Source of the DNA: Euonymus europaeus
Taxonomy: Eukaryota; Streptophyta; Magnoliopsida; Celastrales; Celastraceae
Length of the DNA: 64,000 bases
Assembly: GCA_963580455.1 (NCBI GenBank)
Contig: OY756958.1
Coordinates: forward strand, 3,050,501-3,114,500
Direction: 5' to 3'
The notes beneath the pieces were generated by a model. It was not told where the DNA came from. It saw nothing but the letters and a program-made list of their open reading frames with translations, and did not search any database. Made by a program: the position numbers and the translations under genes. Of this stretch, positions 23,801 through 35,200 are shown in pieces. Position 1 is the first letter of the stretch; each line of letters opens with the position of its first letter.

Positions 23801-25001
23801 GAGTAAAATTTTGAGAAAGTTGTTCTTGAAAAAAATTCTCTATTTCTTTTTTTAAATCCTCACCTGACAGCCATTGGCCATTGTCATTTTTAAGAGAATT
23901 TATGTGGAGTCTTTGTCTTTGAGACTTAACTGAAGCATGAAAAAATTTGGTGTTAGCATCACCATCTCTACACCACTTTAGTCTTGATTTTTGTTTCCAA
24001 AATTGCTCTTCTTGCAAAAGGACAGTGGTAAGCTGACAAGAATGTTGGTGTAAAAGAGTTTTGTTATTCAAGGAGGGGTTGGAGTCATAAGCTATTTGGG
24101 AGTCAGTAAGGCATTGCTCAGCTAGCTTAACTTTTTGGAAAATATTTCCAAAACAATTTTTGTTCCAGATCTTGAGAGCTATTTTTAATCTTTTTAACTT
24201 CTCACAAACCTTTTGAATGGGTTGACCTTGCATGGGAGACTCCCAACTAGATCTAACCACATCCAAGAAATCTTTATGAGAAGTCCAAGCATTTATAAAC
24301 CTAAAAGGACGAGGACCAATAAAATTATTATCAGAGATTTTAATTAAGAGAGGGGAATGATCAGAGTTTGTTCTTGGTAAATGAATAATAGAAGTTGAAG
24401 CAAATTTATCCTGCCAATCACTGTTAGCACACACTCTATCAAGCCTAGCCCAGCACCTTTGATTGGTCCAAGTATAATTAGATCCAGAATAACCCAAATC
24501 AAACAAGTTAGAATTTTGAAGACCTAAACGGAAATCTCTAGCAGCACTTCTGTTTATGTCTGTGAGCCCTCTTTTTTCATTACTAGAGAGAACAACATTA
24601 AAATCACCTCCCACACACCAAGGCCTTCCTAACATGGACAAACAATGCAGGTCATTCCAAAGAGAAATACGATCCAAACGATTACATTTAGCATAAACAG
24701 AAGAAATTAACAAAGAACCATAATTGGCATCAGATTCAAGGGTTAGAATTTGCTCTTTATTAGAAAAAACCTTAAGAGGAATATCATTTTTCCAAAGCAT
24801 CCAAATCTTACCATTCACATTACTAGTGAAATTATCCATTTTGAGCCTCTTAGCAACCTTAGAAAGATTATTCACAGAAATCATAGGTTCCAAAATAGCA
24901 ACAATTTGAATCTTATTGGTACTACATAAATATTTAAGTCTCAAGAGGGAGGGAGAATTCCCAACACCTCTAATGTTCCAGATTAAGCAATTCAAGATCA
25001 T
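20879..25001 (-). pseudogene. LINE ORF2: endonuclease, reverse transcriptase, zf-RVT, RNase H
   Basis: Begins MILNCLIWNIRGVGN, an apurinic-type endonuclease start; GGDFN and the SDHSPL motif follow. The reverse transcriptase has the AKAYDRVSW motif, RQGDPLSP and AYADD at about 22950. Downstream are the zf-RVT region and an RNase H domain (NCDGSA, AEMKAI, ESDS). Damage: TAG near 23502, TGA near 23184, TAG near 22887, and a frameshift near 21690 between zf-RVT and RNase H. A C-terminal RNase H is usual for plant L1 elements. Inactive as it stands. Confidence 0.9.
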
Positions 25002-25774
25002 TTTTTATTTGATTTAGATTTTTGTGCTACTCCTTGCACCCCAGATGAATTTTTCTTATTTGGAGATTTTCTATTTTTCTCATTTTTATGAGTCTGTTTA
25101 CTAGAGTGTTGTTTCTTAGCCTGTTGACTATCCTTATCATTGTTTTCAAAAAGCTCCACCGTGAGATTAAATCCAGGGGAATCTTTAGAGTACTTGCCTC
25201 TATCATAATGTTTGTGAATGGCATTCGAAAAATTTAATGAACTCTCAACATTGACAAGTTTATCATACATCTCATGGCTACTATGAATGGCTAAGGTGGA
25301 GTCATCACAAATTTTTAAAGGAATGAGGAAACTGCCATTATTATTATCAAAAGGACTATTGAGTTGATCACCTAGCTGATCCACTTGATCATCAGTGATC
25401 AAATTTTCAGTAGATTTGCTCTTAGGAAGCTGATCCACTTGATCATTAGAGATCAAATTATCATTAGATTTGCTCTTATGAAGAGCTTGAGTTATAATTT
25501 CTTGATTCGGTGAGGGTATGTCCATAAGTTCTTTACCATGAGGCACCTGCTCATGGTCAGCATGGAGAATCTCCACATTCTCATTGTCATTTAACACTAG
25601 ACCCATATTCATTTGATCTAAATGTTCCTTATTGGCCTCTAAATGCTCAATAATTTGTACTTCATCATTGTCTTCATCACCTTGTAATTCCTCTAAAATA
25701 GAGAACCTATTTGTCAAATTGGTAGGACTATTGGGCTCACCCTCGTTGTGATCATCCAATTCATTTTGTTTAGC
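24998..25774 (-). pseudogene. LINE ORF1, C-terminal part (after the CACTA insertion)
   Basis: An acidic, Asn/Gln- and Lys-rich low-complexity tail of the LINE nucleic-acid-binding protein, ending in a lysine-rich segment. Its frame is the exact continuation of the frame at 29257: taking out the CACTA and one ATT restores the ORF. The stop codon TGA overlaps the ORF2 start as ATGA, suggesting coupled re-initiation. Confidence 0.85.
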
Positions 25775-25777
25775 ATT

Positions 25778-28700
25778 CACTACAACAAAATCGTGATTTT
25801 GCGACTAATTTAGCGACGGAAAAAGTTATTTTTTTCGTCGCTAATTTGTTTCGCGACGGATTTAGAAGCGGATAAATATTCCGTCGCGAAAACAGCCGTT
25901 GCTAATTTTTGCGACGGATTTTGCGACGGATGTTTTGCGACGGAATTAGATGCGGAATTTGTGACGAATTGTTTGCGACGGAATATATGAGCGACGGATG
26001 TAGCGACGGAATGTCCATCGCTAAATCAATATTTTTTTAAAAAAAAATTCTTTTTTGCGACGAACATTCCGTTGCTGAATCAACATTTTAAAAAAACATT
26101 TTAGTTAGCGACGGAATATTCCGTCGCTAATTGGATTTTGTCTTTTTAAAAAACTAGAATTCTGCGACGGATTTTCCATTGCAAATAACTAAAATATTGA
26201 AAAATACAGAATTTAAATTCTATATCATTTTACCTTTTTTATGCTGAATTAATATTTAAATATTGAAATTACATTTTAATTGTTTTGATAAAATTTCACA
26301 GATGAATAATTACTTACTGGGAACATAAATTAGAAGCATTAAAATAGTTATCTAAAAATTAAAAGCATTCAAAGTATTTGATAATGAAATAATAAAATGC
26401 CTCTTAAGTATTAAAAGTATTAAAACAGTACTCAAAAGTATTAAAACAGTCTACTCATTATCGGAATACTCATCAGAACTGTTGAGTTCATTGTTGTTGG
26501 TATTATCAACAAAGGCTGGCGGCGGTGTCACTGATGGAGGGAAGATCTGGTGCATATGTTGCTGTTGCTGCATATGTTGCTGTTGCTGCATATGTTGCTG
26601 TTGCATCTGCTGCATCTGCTGCATTTGATGCATCTGCTGCTGCATAAATAATTGCATCTGGTGTTGGAAGTGCACCTGCATTTGCTCCTGCATCCGAAAC
26701 ATCTGCTCCTGTGTTTGTTGTTGTTGCATTTCTCGATTCTCCACCAACTGCTGCTGCAAATCTGCTACCTTATCAATTAACTCGGAGTTCATCCGAGCCA
26801 CACGCTCCTCTATTTCTTGCTGTAACTCCCTCTCATTTCGAAATTCATAGTGCGCGCTAGCTGCAGATGGATAATGTAAGAGACGTCCCTCGGAGCCAAG
26901 TCCGTACAAACGACCCTTTTTATTCAACCCGCCTACTGCCTCAAAAAAAATCCTATTATTGTCTGGCGTCAATGATTGGCTGGATGCGAGTTCTTTAAGT
27001 TCATAAAATTTTGCCTGTTTCAAAAGTAAAAATAATTAAATCACTATAATTATACAAAAATAAGTTAAGAAGATAATAAGTAAATTTGAGATGCTGCTTT
27101 CCTGAGGCTTGCATGCTAAGGTAAAAATAAAAGTTGACTTAGAATAAAGGTGGGCTGTCTAAATACCATATACATCCATTACATACCTCCAAGTCCCTCT
27201 ACTCGCAAAGGAGACACATCCTTTTCTGCTAGTCTTGTTTTGCCATTTCAAAGCATGAAAATGTTTGGTACTACCACTGCAATTTTCTATAGCATGATGG
27301 TACACCAGTAAAACTTATTCACCATGCTATATAACCTAGACCTACCTCAATATATATATATAGATATATTAATTTAATTACTTGCCATTTGTGTGCGACC
27401 CATTCCTTCCTAAGGTCAGACTCTGCCACTGGTCAATGTTTGGTTTACAGGTAGTAGCTACTAAGATTGGCCATTTAAAGTAAATAAAGCTAGCTAGGAG
27501 AAAGAGAAGCAAGGACATGCACTACCTAGACATCTGTAAAGTATGAGCAAAAAAAATGTGACCGACCTTTTTTTAGTTCACTGAATAATGGTATCTAAAT
27601 TTGGTACTTACAGCTAATTCAGCTGAGCGAGAATCAACAAATTCTCCCGTCTCTTTTCTTTGATGAGTGAGTAGAAATAGCTCGAAATCATCGAGTGATC
27701 GCCCCTCTTTTTCCTCCTACAAAGTTAATTGAAAAGCCAAGTTAGTTCCAATTAAATTCACGTAAACAATTAAAAAATCAAACTTTTTAAATTTTAAGAT
27801 TTTACCTTTCTCTTACGAATTTCTGTGGTGGGAATAGAGCCCCCAATATGAACACTACCTCCCGTCGATGATGATCGATTCATTTTTCCTTTTGCTCTTC
27901 TTATCTTGTACTTCTCAGTCTCCCAATATTTATCAAGCTCATCCCTCACATTTTCAGGGATCCATTTTCCTTTATCCTCACCACTACGTACCCTCTGCAT
28001 GATGCCTCGCATCAAAGCAGCACTCTTTGAACTCCATTCTCTTCTAATCACAAAATCATCATAAGCTTCCCACTTATACAACTTCTACAAAGTTTTAACA
28101 ACCCAACACTTCCTAAATCAGCACCATATATACACAAACAATTATACAATTCCAGTAAAATATTGAAAGTTACCTTGAACTCTTGAAAATAATAACTTCT
28201 CTGAGCCTCATCCATAGCTGTCCATTCAGCGAAGGGTTTCTCGAACTTGCTCTTAATTATCATGGATATCCTCCTATGTACAGTACTTGGCTGGAATCTA
28301 GAAAATAAAAGAAAGTAGTGCTTAAAGAAATGGAAAGTGTACTTACTTGGCTTGTAACTAAAGAAGATTAAAAAAAAAAGAGCAACATGTACTGTAATTA
28401 AAGAAAAATTAAAGCATTTTGCTGGAAATGAAAAGATAATTTTAAAGAAAGATTAAAACAAGATTAAAAAAAACAGCATTTTGCTGGAAAGTGTACTTAC
28501 CCCGCACTAAGATGTGCTCGTATCAAAATCCGAGTATCTGATGATGAGCTACTTACATGTTCTGGAGCAGACTGAGGTTGTGTGGTTGGAATTGATGGAC
28601 TAGTGGGTGGGGCAGCAGGTTGTGTGTTTGGAATTGATGGACTAATGGGTAAGATGGGAGATTGTTGTGAGGTGAATAGATTATCCTCCAAATTATAGTT

Positions 28701-29259
28701 CAGTATCCTAGAGTTGACAGATGATGGGGATTGGGTACTAGAACTTCCCCTGCCAGCAATAGATTGCTCACCACGACCACTAGGGTGAGGAACACGACCA
28801 CTAGGGTGAGGAACTTGACCACTAGATTGAGTAATACGACCTCTACCTCGACCGGATGGTGCACGACCATGACCACTAAAGTGATGACTATCCATCAGCA
28901 ATATTCAGATTCTAATTACCATCATTACCAAGTAGTCAGTGATAATACACAGCAGTAGTCAAGATTCAGTCAAAAAGTGGCGAAAATTTCAAAATTTTTG
29001 TGACGAATTATATGTCCGTCGCTAAATGTTAGACAAAAGCGTGACCGACAAAGCAATTTGCGACGGAATTGAGACGGAAAAATTTAGCCACGGATGAGTC
29101 CGTCGCAAATTCCGTTTCAAAGTTTGCAAAAAATTCCACCAGCGTCCCATCAAAAACAGCCACGGAATTTCTTACTTTTTCCGTGGCAAATATATTATTG
29201 TCGACGGATGGTTTATCAGTCGCAAAAATCCGTCGCTAAAGAACCTTTTTGTTGTAGTG
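25778..29259 (-). mobile_element. CACTA (En/Spm) transposon, 3,482 bp, inserted in LINE ORF1
   Basis: Both ends carry the 13-bp inverted repeat CACTACAACAAAA, and ATT is duplicated on each side (25775-25777, 29260-29262). Long subterminal regions (25795-26180, 28995-29245) are packed with GCGACGGA and its complement TCCGTCGC in both orientations, typical transposase-binding arrays of plant CACTA elements. One Ptta/En/Spm-type gene is present; no DDE transposase (TNP2-like) is recognisable, so it probably depends on a partner. 26200-26440 and 27025-27600 are AT-rich with no further gene. Confidence 0.93.
26451..28895 (-). CDS. CACTA-encoded Ptta/En/Spm-type protein (Transposase_24), five exons
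   Basis: Predicted minus-strand exons: 28895-28501 (Gly/Arg then Ser/Pro-rich, MDSHHFSGH start), about 28298-28174 (FEKPFAEWTAMDEAQRSYYF), about 28087-27808 (KWEAYDDFVIRREW, GGSIPTTEIRKRK), 27716-27612 (FLLTHQRKETGEFVDSRS) and about 27014-26451. Each has canonical GT-AG borders. The third and fourth exons match the conserved plant Transposase_24 domain. The last exon encodes a coiled-coil, Gln/Met-rich tail (HMQQQQHMQQQ) and an acidic C-terminus. It probably binds the subterminal repeats, as TnpA does; that role is inferred from the family. No stop was seen, but exon 2/3 borders are approximate. Confidence 0.75.
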
Positions 29260-30234
29260 ATTGGAGCTCTCTGTAATATCTAAATCTTTCCTAATTTTCT
29301 TAAATATTTCAGAAACAATGAGAGACTTATCCGGAGCCAAGTTAGTATTTTTTGGATCATTTTTCTTATTAGAGACTACTTTCCATTCTTGATTTGGTTT
29401 AATGATATTTTTAGCCACATTCACAGGTATATTATCTATTGGGTTTTTCAAAGTGTTTGGAGCAGTGGCCTTTTTGGGGCCACACTCAGAATCCATATGA
29501 CCTACTGAGTAGCATTTAGAGCAGTAGTGTGGAATGTGCTCATATTCAACTGGTTGCCAAAAATCCTCCCCAGAAGTTCCTAACCTTATTCTAACACGTT
29601 CAGGAAAATGACCTAAGAGGTCCATCGCTACACTCACCTTTGCCATATTTGGCCTGGTCAGAGATGCTGTGGCAGCATCAACTCGAAGGGGTTCTCCAAG
29701 ACCTCTCACAATGTAAAATAAAGATGATTCAGTAAAGAAAAATGGAGGTAAACCTGGTAGTGTGACCCATATTGGAACAATCGGGGATTCTCTGTCTGGA
29801 CGGAAATTGAAGCTCCATTTGGATGTTTTCATCATGTGCCGCCCCAAATACCAGCAGTCTTTGGTCCATAAACGATGAAAATCTTCCTCACTGGACAGCT
29901 GAATTAGAATATGCTTCCGGTCAAGAACCCCCAATTTGCATTCTGATTTGAGATTAAGGGTTTGAAATTGCTTCCTTATCCACTCTATTGGAGGTCGTTG
30001 AAATGAGAATTTTCCTATGAGAGTTCTTTGGAATGGCTTTGAGAGAACTTCAATTTCAGAGTCAGAAAATTCTACTGAAATTTCTCCCAGGAATTTTGAC
30101 AGAGGTTTAGATTGAAAGGAGGGAAGAGGAGAAGATAGTGGAACAGCTCCTTTTAATGTTGATGCAAAGCTTTTTGGGGGATCTGTCGGTTTTTCCGGCA
30201 ACTCAGAGTGAATCACCATGGCCGGAGCAGCCAT
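29257..30234 (-). pseudogene. LINE ORF1, N-terminal part (DUF4283 and CCHC)
   Basis: The first good ATG is at 30234 (MAAPAMVIHSEL), about 105 bp from the LINE 5' end. A DUF4283 domain follows (RTLIGKFSFQRPP, then DCWYLGRHMM), then PIWVTLPGLPPFFF and a zf-CCHC_4 knuckle CSKCYSVGHMDSEC. This is the normal plant LINE ORF1 layout, an RNA-binding protein. The frame is open up to the CACTA insertion at 29259. Confidence 0.88.
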
Positions 30235-30338
30235 GGATATCGTACGACCCCCGGAAACGTAAACCCACAACGGCTTGAAAAAAAAGTTCACAAGGGAGAG
30301 TTTTTTCGAAGAGAGAGAACTTTACTTGCTGAGACGAG

Positions 30339-30354
30339 ATAGAAACCTCTACTT
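30339..30354. repeat. LINE target-site duplication, right copy
   Basis: Identical to 20707-20722. The flank continues ATGTACAGTATAAACTAC as in the empty site at 44114. Confidence 0.85.
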
Positions 30355-30621
30355 ATGTACAGTATAAACTACAAGTTGTTGCTCTTCGTATACACCAGAA
30401 TGAGCGGGGCAAAAGGACATTTTATGAGCTTACCTAAATTTGCAGCTTCTTATGTTGCTAGGTGATCAAAATCTTGCAGAAAGTCACAAACATTTTGCCG
30501 ATGTAGTTAATCCTCAACTTTTTGTTGATCTTCAATTTTCTTTACAAAAAAAGAAAGAAAGAGCAAACTGATGTAAGTTGTGACTGATTAGAGATTACCA
30601 ACGTAGCATTTACGAGCATAA

Positions 30622-30840
30622 ATGGGTTCGGGGAAGGAATTTCTGATGGATGATAAGAGGGAAGTACTGAAGATAGCTATCCAGAACGTAGAGAGTCTGT
30701 CATCATCCCAAATGTCACCGACAAATTTGTTCCCTGAGCATCATTTAAAAATTTCTTCTGCTGGCAAGGCACCGACTGCTGGGATTGATGTGAAGCATGG
30801 TCTCGCCGGTCTCACTCTGGAAAATTTCAAAGAGTGAAGA
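30622..30840 (+). pseudogene. MA3-domain translation factor (MRF/ECIP1-like), N-terminal fragment
   Basis: The product has LKIAIQNVESLSSSQMSPT, then LFPEHHLK and AGKAPTAGIDVKH, matching the conserved N-terminus of plant MA3-domain translation regulatory factors (normally about 700 aa with four MA3 domains). It stops after about 70 codons, and the family's RRSHSGK segment and all MA3 domains are missing. It is a broken copy, probably carried here by duplication or transposition. Not present in the 44-kb paralogous flank. Confidence 0.7.
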
Positions 30841-31129
30841 AGGGTGAGTCTGTTCGGTACTCTCCTGAAGACAACCACTTTCTGCTAGATTATGCAGCAT
30901 CAAAGATTTGGTTCTATTTGAGTTTCCTTGCTTTTTTAATTTTTTGATAAATCATTTTTATTGCTATATATATGTTTCACATGGGCTTCGATTATATATA
31001 TATGCTTTGTCATTTTTGTTGATAAGCTTGTATTTAATTTACTGTGCATGTTTTTAGGTGAATATAAGAGTGGCATGCAGTTTTGATCATATAAGCAAGT
31101 GTGACGCTCACCAGTAAGAATAATAAGGA

Positions 31130-31980
31130 ACTTATGCTGTAATAGGCATTCTTAATTAGTTCTATAACCTTTTTATTGAACACTGCTTTCTCTTTCTTTG
31201 ATTTTAGTTACTATTCATAGCTTCCGAGAGAACTGTCTCCCATTGGCCATGCATCAACCATGTCTAGCCTTTAGAGAAAACAAAAGGCTCATATGAAGAA
31301 GAACCATGTCTAGACTCTATTTAGTAAACTTGGAATTAAATTTCGGCAAAATGAATGCACACCAAATCCTGATATAATGCCCCACCAGGTTTTCAATCAG
31401 CCATTCAATGAATATATATATATATATATATGTATGCATGAAGAAGCATATTATAGGATCATTGTGACCAAACAAAGTTAGTATTCAAACAAATCCCTTC
31501 AAAGCAGAGGACATGAATGACTCTCTTCAAATTTAGGAGTTCGCCAATTCAGAATTGAAAGAGGTAACAGTACATAACTCCACCTCTCACAGAATGAAAG
31601 TACATGGATTTGATTCTCCTAGATAGCATGAGCGTACTTGCAATTATGGAAGGAAAAAAGAAAAAGAAAGAAATATTTCCAGCACGCATCTTCACTGGAT
31701 AGACGGAAAGCTTAGCTCGCCACCTTCATCCTTAAAGAGAGGCAACGTTGGAACCTGAATTTTTTGAATCCAGAAATAAAACACAAATATATTAATGATC
31801 CAAATTACTCATAAGTAGTCATTGGAACTCCGTAAAAGTACATGTGCTGCTCACCTGACGACGCATTTTGCAAATCTCTTATATACGAGTACTCCTGTGA
31901 ACATCAATTCGAAGCAATATCTCCTTTTAAGCTTTCAAAAATTTTACGTGCATTATTTCCTGCAGAATTGCAAAAGGCGT
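31130..31980. repeat. Duplicated block downstream of NLR2
   Basis: Paralogous to 14100-14900 and to parts of 44240-45540. On the minus strand it holds an exon-like stretch, about 31902-31858, between TTCACAG and a CGTCAG|GTGAGC donor, with the frame EYSYIRDLQNASSG. The copies change this to EYPYIRDLKNASSG and EYSYVRDLQNASSG. The parent gene was not recognised. The rest is non-coding, with an (AT)n run at 31411-31430. Confidence 0.55.
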
Positions 31981-32078
31981 GTGTTAAATTACTGAAGTAA
32001 CCAACAAATTATACATATTACCAAGTGCCAAAAGGGACAAGCAATTGCTACGATTAACACATATTTCTGATAACTTAC

Positions 32079-32178
32079 CTCTCACTGCAGACTGTATTAC
32101 TATGGAAGCCGTCCTCAATGCAATGAAATCCCTCCGAGCAACGTGCGTTCGAAATTGGCGCTGGATTCTGATGGCCAT
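32079..32178 (-). pseudogene. Two-IQ-motif exon (class XI myosin-like), copy next to NLR2
   Basis: A 100-bp segment lies between acceptor CCACTTTCAG and donor GAGAG|GTAAGTT. It encodes MAIRIQRQFRTHVARR followed by ALRTASIVIQSAVR: two IQ motifs 23 residues apart, the spacing of the plant myosin XI neck, which binds calmodulin. No motor, coiled-coil or dilute domain was found nearby. The copy at 45651-45750 is nearly identical with the same splice sites. It may be a stray exon of a lost gene, or an added 3' exon of the NLR. IQD or CAMTA origin is less likely from the spacing. Confidence 0.6.
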
Positions 32179-32295
32179 CTGAAAGTGGAGCCATTCAACC
32201 CATACATTAATTAAAACCAGAATGCAAGTTCCGTTGTAGTAGGAAACCGAAGAGAAGGTCATCGAGTTCATTATGGTAGGAAAGAAATGGTCAAA

Positions 32296-35200
32296 TTACT
32301 CATGTTTCATACAAAATGCAACTTTACTGGACAGTAGGAACGAAAAGAAGATGCGTACCCTTCCTTTATACAAGGTCTGTATGGTTGTATTCAGGTCGCC
32401 ATTCCAGAGTTTTTCATCAGAATATAATGCCAGATGGAGTCTCCGGAGCTTAAAAGCTGAAAGTGGTCCTTCGCAAAAAGTTTTCAGATTGGGGCAACTT
32501 ACCACATTTACTCTTTCCAGTGATGGTAATTTGAAAGCAAGTTTTCCTGAGCCGCAGAAGCTTGAAAGGTTTGGCATAGAAGAAATAGAAAGTATTTCCA
32601 GTTGGGGGAAAATAATATCATCCTCTGCCTCACCTTCCCCTACACATTCTACAATGGACGTCATCATTTCACATCCATCTACTCGTAAGTCCTGGAGCTG
32701 CATCATGCTCTTAGCTGTCGAGGAAGACATTAAGTAAGTCAATCGCTTACAAACTGATACTCCCAGTTTAATCAAATTGCAGAATGACAGCAGTGAGGAC
32801 GGAAACAGGATTTTCAATCTGTCACATCTGTCTACACTCAGAGTTTTGAGACTGCAAAATGATGATGAGAGCTCTCCACCCTCGACAGTGGCTCCTCCAT
32901 TTGGGAATATCTCTTCAAAATCACTACGCAATACATCAAGTTGTTCCAAATTGGGCAGTTTCTTAAAGAAACCTGGTGGAAAAGAAGTGACGATTTCATC
33001 ATGGAAGTCAGAAACGTCAAGGGATTTTAATCTGCAAAACATTTCAGATCCAAATTCTCCATGCCACATCTTCTTAATCGTGTAATTCGAACTCAATGAC
33101 ATATTTTCCAGGTTGGGGAATATCTCCTGTGAAAATGTTATGTAAATGTAAAAAAAAAAAAGTGCAAAGGAGTTATTATTCACTCAACATGCTAGTATAG
33201 TGCAAAAAAAACATATACTTGCATATTTATATTTATATATATATATATATAATTTTTACACGTGGCTTCACATAATTTAAACATGCAGCTATTATTACTA
33301 AATTGTTAATTGTTATAGAAAAAAAATAATTGATGCAATTTAATGTGTTTAGTAACCCAAAAAAAAAGTGCTATTTATGTGAATATACACTAATTGAAAA
33401 ACTTTCATAATGATGCTAATTAATTATTTAACACTCCAAAACACATGAAAATTTTGTTTCTACTCCACATTTGAAGTAGCACTAATTCAAAGAATAGTGG
33501 AATACTTTAATATAACTATAACTATAAATTATTATTATTAAATAATATAAATATAAATTACAAATATATTTTTTCGTAAAAATAAAATTTATATCATTAA
33601 CTTAAATTGTATAAATACTATTTTTTTAGCGTATTGGAGATTCACCAAAAATTCTTTTAATAAAATGTTTATTTCATCACTACCTTCAATTTTTCAATAT
33701 TTCAAAACATCCTTTAAATAATTCTGGAGAAAACTATCGTTATTCCAATGCATCCTTATGTGTATGACATATGATGACATCATCAGATTCTTTTTTTCTT
33801 TTAAAAACTTTAAAACAGTTTTATCTCTCAAAATACAAGTTGGATTTCTTTCTTTTTTTTAAAAAAAAAGATTCATCATCAGCACGAAAAACTTTTTGCA
33901 ATGAGACTCATGATCGATATGTTTAAATATTCATTCGTCAAATCCTATGAATGAATTCAGAGGATTTATCAAAACTCATGAAAACTAATCAAAAAATAGA
34001 GCATTTCATCATAAAATACATAATAAAAAATTTAAGAATTTTTGAAAATCAAACAAAAAACAATCCGAAAACCTAAATTCCAAAATAGTAAATCCTAATC
34101 TCTTAGATCCCAAAATCATAAACTATAAACGCTAAAATCTAATCTTCTAAACCTAAACTCTTAAACTTTAAACCTTATAACCAAAAATCCTCTAAATTTC
34201 CTAAAAATCCTCTGAATTTCTAATAAATCCTCTGAATGTTAACAATTCCAGTTTTAATTTTAAACAAAAAATCTTATAAATAATTAAGAAGAATTTACAA
34301 AAAAAAAATCATAAAATTTTATTAACTTATATTCCTAAACCGTAAACCCCAAAATCCTAAATAATAAATTATAATATCCTAAACCCCTAAACCTTATACC
34401 CTAAACTCTAAACTCTAATATCTTAAACCTCAAAATCATAAAATTTATATCGTATTATCATAAATTCTCTAAATTTTCTATGAAAAAATTAGAGGATTTA
34501 TCAAAATCAAACAAAAAAATAATCAAAAATTTAAATGATCATAGGATTTCTCAAATCTGTCAAGAATTCATAGGATTTTACAAAACTCACCAAAACAATT
34601 CAGAAGAGTTTTTGAAATTATGCGAAAAAAATTCAGATGATTTCTTACCTAGAATTCAGAGAATTTGCGCAAAAGACATTAAAATGGCTAGAAATTGTTC
34701 TGATATTTGGTTTTGTTTGAAATATAAATTGAGTTCTAAACAGAGAGTTTTAAGTCCATACCTTTTCATGCGAAAAAAGAGGTTGCTCATCATGCGCTCC
34801 TCCTTCTTCGACATTCCAACATTCAGAAGTAAATATTTTCAGTTTACCACATCCAGTAACTTCCAATGTCTTTAACAGAGGCCATTCTGAGGTATGAATT
34901 CCAGGGTAGAAACTTCTTAGTGTCGGCAGGTTTCTAAGTCTTAGGGTAGTGACTTTTGGGAACTCGAACCTAACATCTGCATCTACTTCCCCTTCCGTTG
35001 CAACAATGTTCTCAACAACCCCACAATTAAGAATATCTAAGCTCTCAAATTCCTGAAGACCAGTGCCTATAGAGAGTGCAAAAATATATCTCAGACTTGG
35101 ACAACCACAGATTGTCACGAACTTTAGTTTTGTAATATGCATCTCCAAAGCATTTGGCCCTTCCAAATCAAATATCACATCCATTGACTTGCAATTGAAT

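Larger units (their letters stand above)
20723..30338 (-). mobile_element. L1-type LINE, about 6.1 kb plus a 3.5-kb CACTA insertion
   Basis: Minus-strand order: short 5' leader (30338-30235), ORF1 (30234-29257, interrupted, 25774-24998), ORF2 (25001-20879), 3' UTR and poly(A) (plus-strand T tract from 20721). Perfect 16-bp target duplications mark both ends, so this is a full-length insertion. ORF2 carries three nonsense codons and one frameshift. It entered the NLR2 downstream flank after that flank was duplicated, because the 44-kb paralogue is empty. Confidence 0.92.

Noticed and set aside
26451..26700. Gln/Met-rich tract as a polyglutamine regulator gene
   Set aside because: It is the last exon of the CACTA-encoded protein, inside the element ends.
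34085..34440. Interstitial telomere repeat
   Set aside because: CCTAAAC-like words are irregular, with no run of perfect CCCTAAA units.
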